A stretch of DNA of 64,000 bases. It comes from Thalassobacterium sedimentorum (lineage in GTDB: Bacteria; Verrucomicrobiota; Verrucomicrobiia; Opitutales; Coraliomargaritaceae). Made by a program: the position numbers and the translations under genes. Under the pieces are notes generated by a model. It saw nothing but the letters and a program-made list of their open reading frames with translations, did no database searches and was not told where the DNA came from. Where the stretch lies: contig NZ_JARXIC010000011.1 in NCBI RefSeq assembly GCF_031127905.1, forward strand, positions 1 through 64,000. Direction: 5' to 3'. Shown here piece by piece: positions 63,933 through 64,000 of the stretch (the first letter of the stretch is position 1; each line of letters begins with the position of its first letter).

Positions 63933-64000
63933 CTCGGGAGAGTTGCATTCCCGGGATCGCGAATCTCCGCATTCGCTGCGGCGGCTGACTCCGACGCGGA
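63905..64000. repeat. REP-like 72-bp repeat upstream of the RAYT gene, running off the window
   Basis: The same repeat occurs outside the RAYT core: hairpin GCAACTCGGGAGAGTTGC at 63929-63946, TTCCCGGG, then a second unit beginning GCATTCGCTGCGG at 63970. The period between equal bases is again 72. The window ends inside this array. Confidence 0.92.

Overview
The window is a bacterial chromosome segment that looks like an Opitutae-class Verrucomicrobiota (Coraliomargarita/Puniceicoccales-like). This is inferred from PEP-CTERM surface proteins next to TIGR02597-type proteins, a complete Amuc_1098-1102-like pilus locus of the kind known from Akkermansia, very large LamG/fibronectin-type secreted proteins, and REP-associated transposases. 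I see no rRNA, tRNA, CRISPR array or prophage.

Layout. 1-7.8 kb: aconitase B, a STAS protein followed by a SpoIIE-type phosphatase (partner-switching signalling), a secreted phospholipase-D-like protein and a cytochrome c. 7.8-19.5 kb: an envelope block on the minus strand. It holds a four-gene run (unknown secreted protein, a 2002-residue LamG/Fn3/phosphoesterase protein, a TIGR02597 protein, a PEP-CTERM protein) and a TonB-dependent receptor. 19.6-33 kb: mostly metabolic and translation genes (MDR oxidoreductase, glycogen phosphorylase, a possible ATP-grasp protein, prfB with a programmed frameshift, queA, an ECF sigma/anti-sigma pair, YceI, dtd, a DUF4136 lipoprotein, a GT-C-like membrane protein). 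33.2-40.2 kb: a five-gene pilus-like operon on the minus strand (Amuc_1102-, PilM/PilN-, PilO-, 1099- and secretin-like), ending at a strong terminator. 40.4-50 kb: Nudix, a LysM lipoprotein/cysteine desulfurase/recF run, a cyclic-nucleotide-binding protein, a peroxiredoxin, a yraN-zwf-opcA operon, and an overlapping amino-acid-oxidase/methyltransferase pair. 50-55.2 kb: an accessory region with a RAYT transposase, a second TIGR02597/PEP-CTERM pair, a LolA-like protein, and a four-helix-bundle gene enclosed by inverted repeats. 55.2-62.5 kb: the NfeD protease-NfeD-FloA membrane microdomain operon, aldose epimerase, and trkA-trkH potassium uptake. 62.5-64 kb: an Smr protein and a second RAYT gene containing in-frame copies of its likely own REP-like repeat.

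The most notable items are the REP-like 72-bp repeat both inside and upstream of a RAYT gene, related-looking palindromes upstream of the NfeD operon, the repeated TIGR02597-PEP-CTERM two-gene unit, the pilus-like operon with a PilM-PilN fusion, the inverted-repeat-bounded four-helix-bundle cassette, and an unannotated dispersed intergenic repeat (about 20.95-21.05 and 33.03-33.18 kb). Functions rest on motif recognition by eye; no database search was possible.
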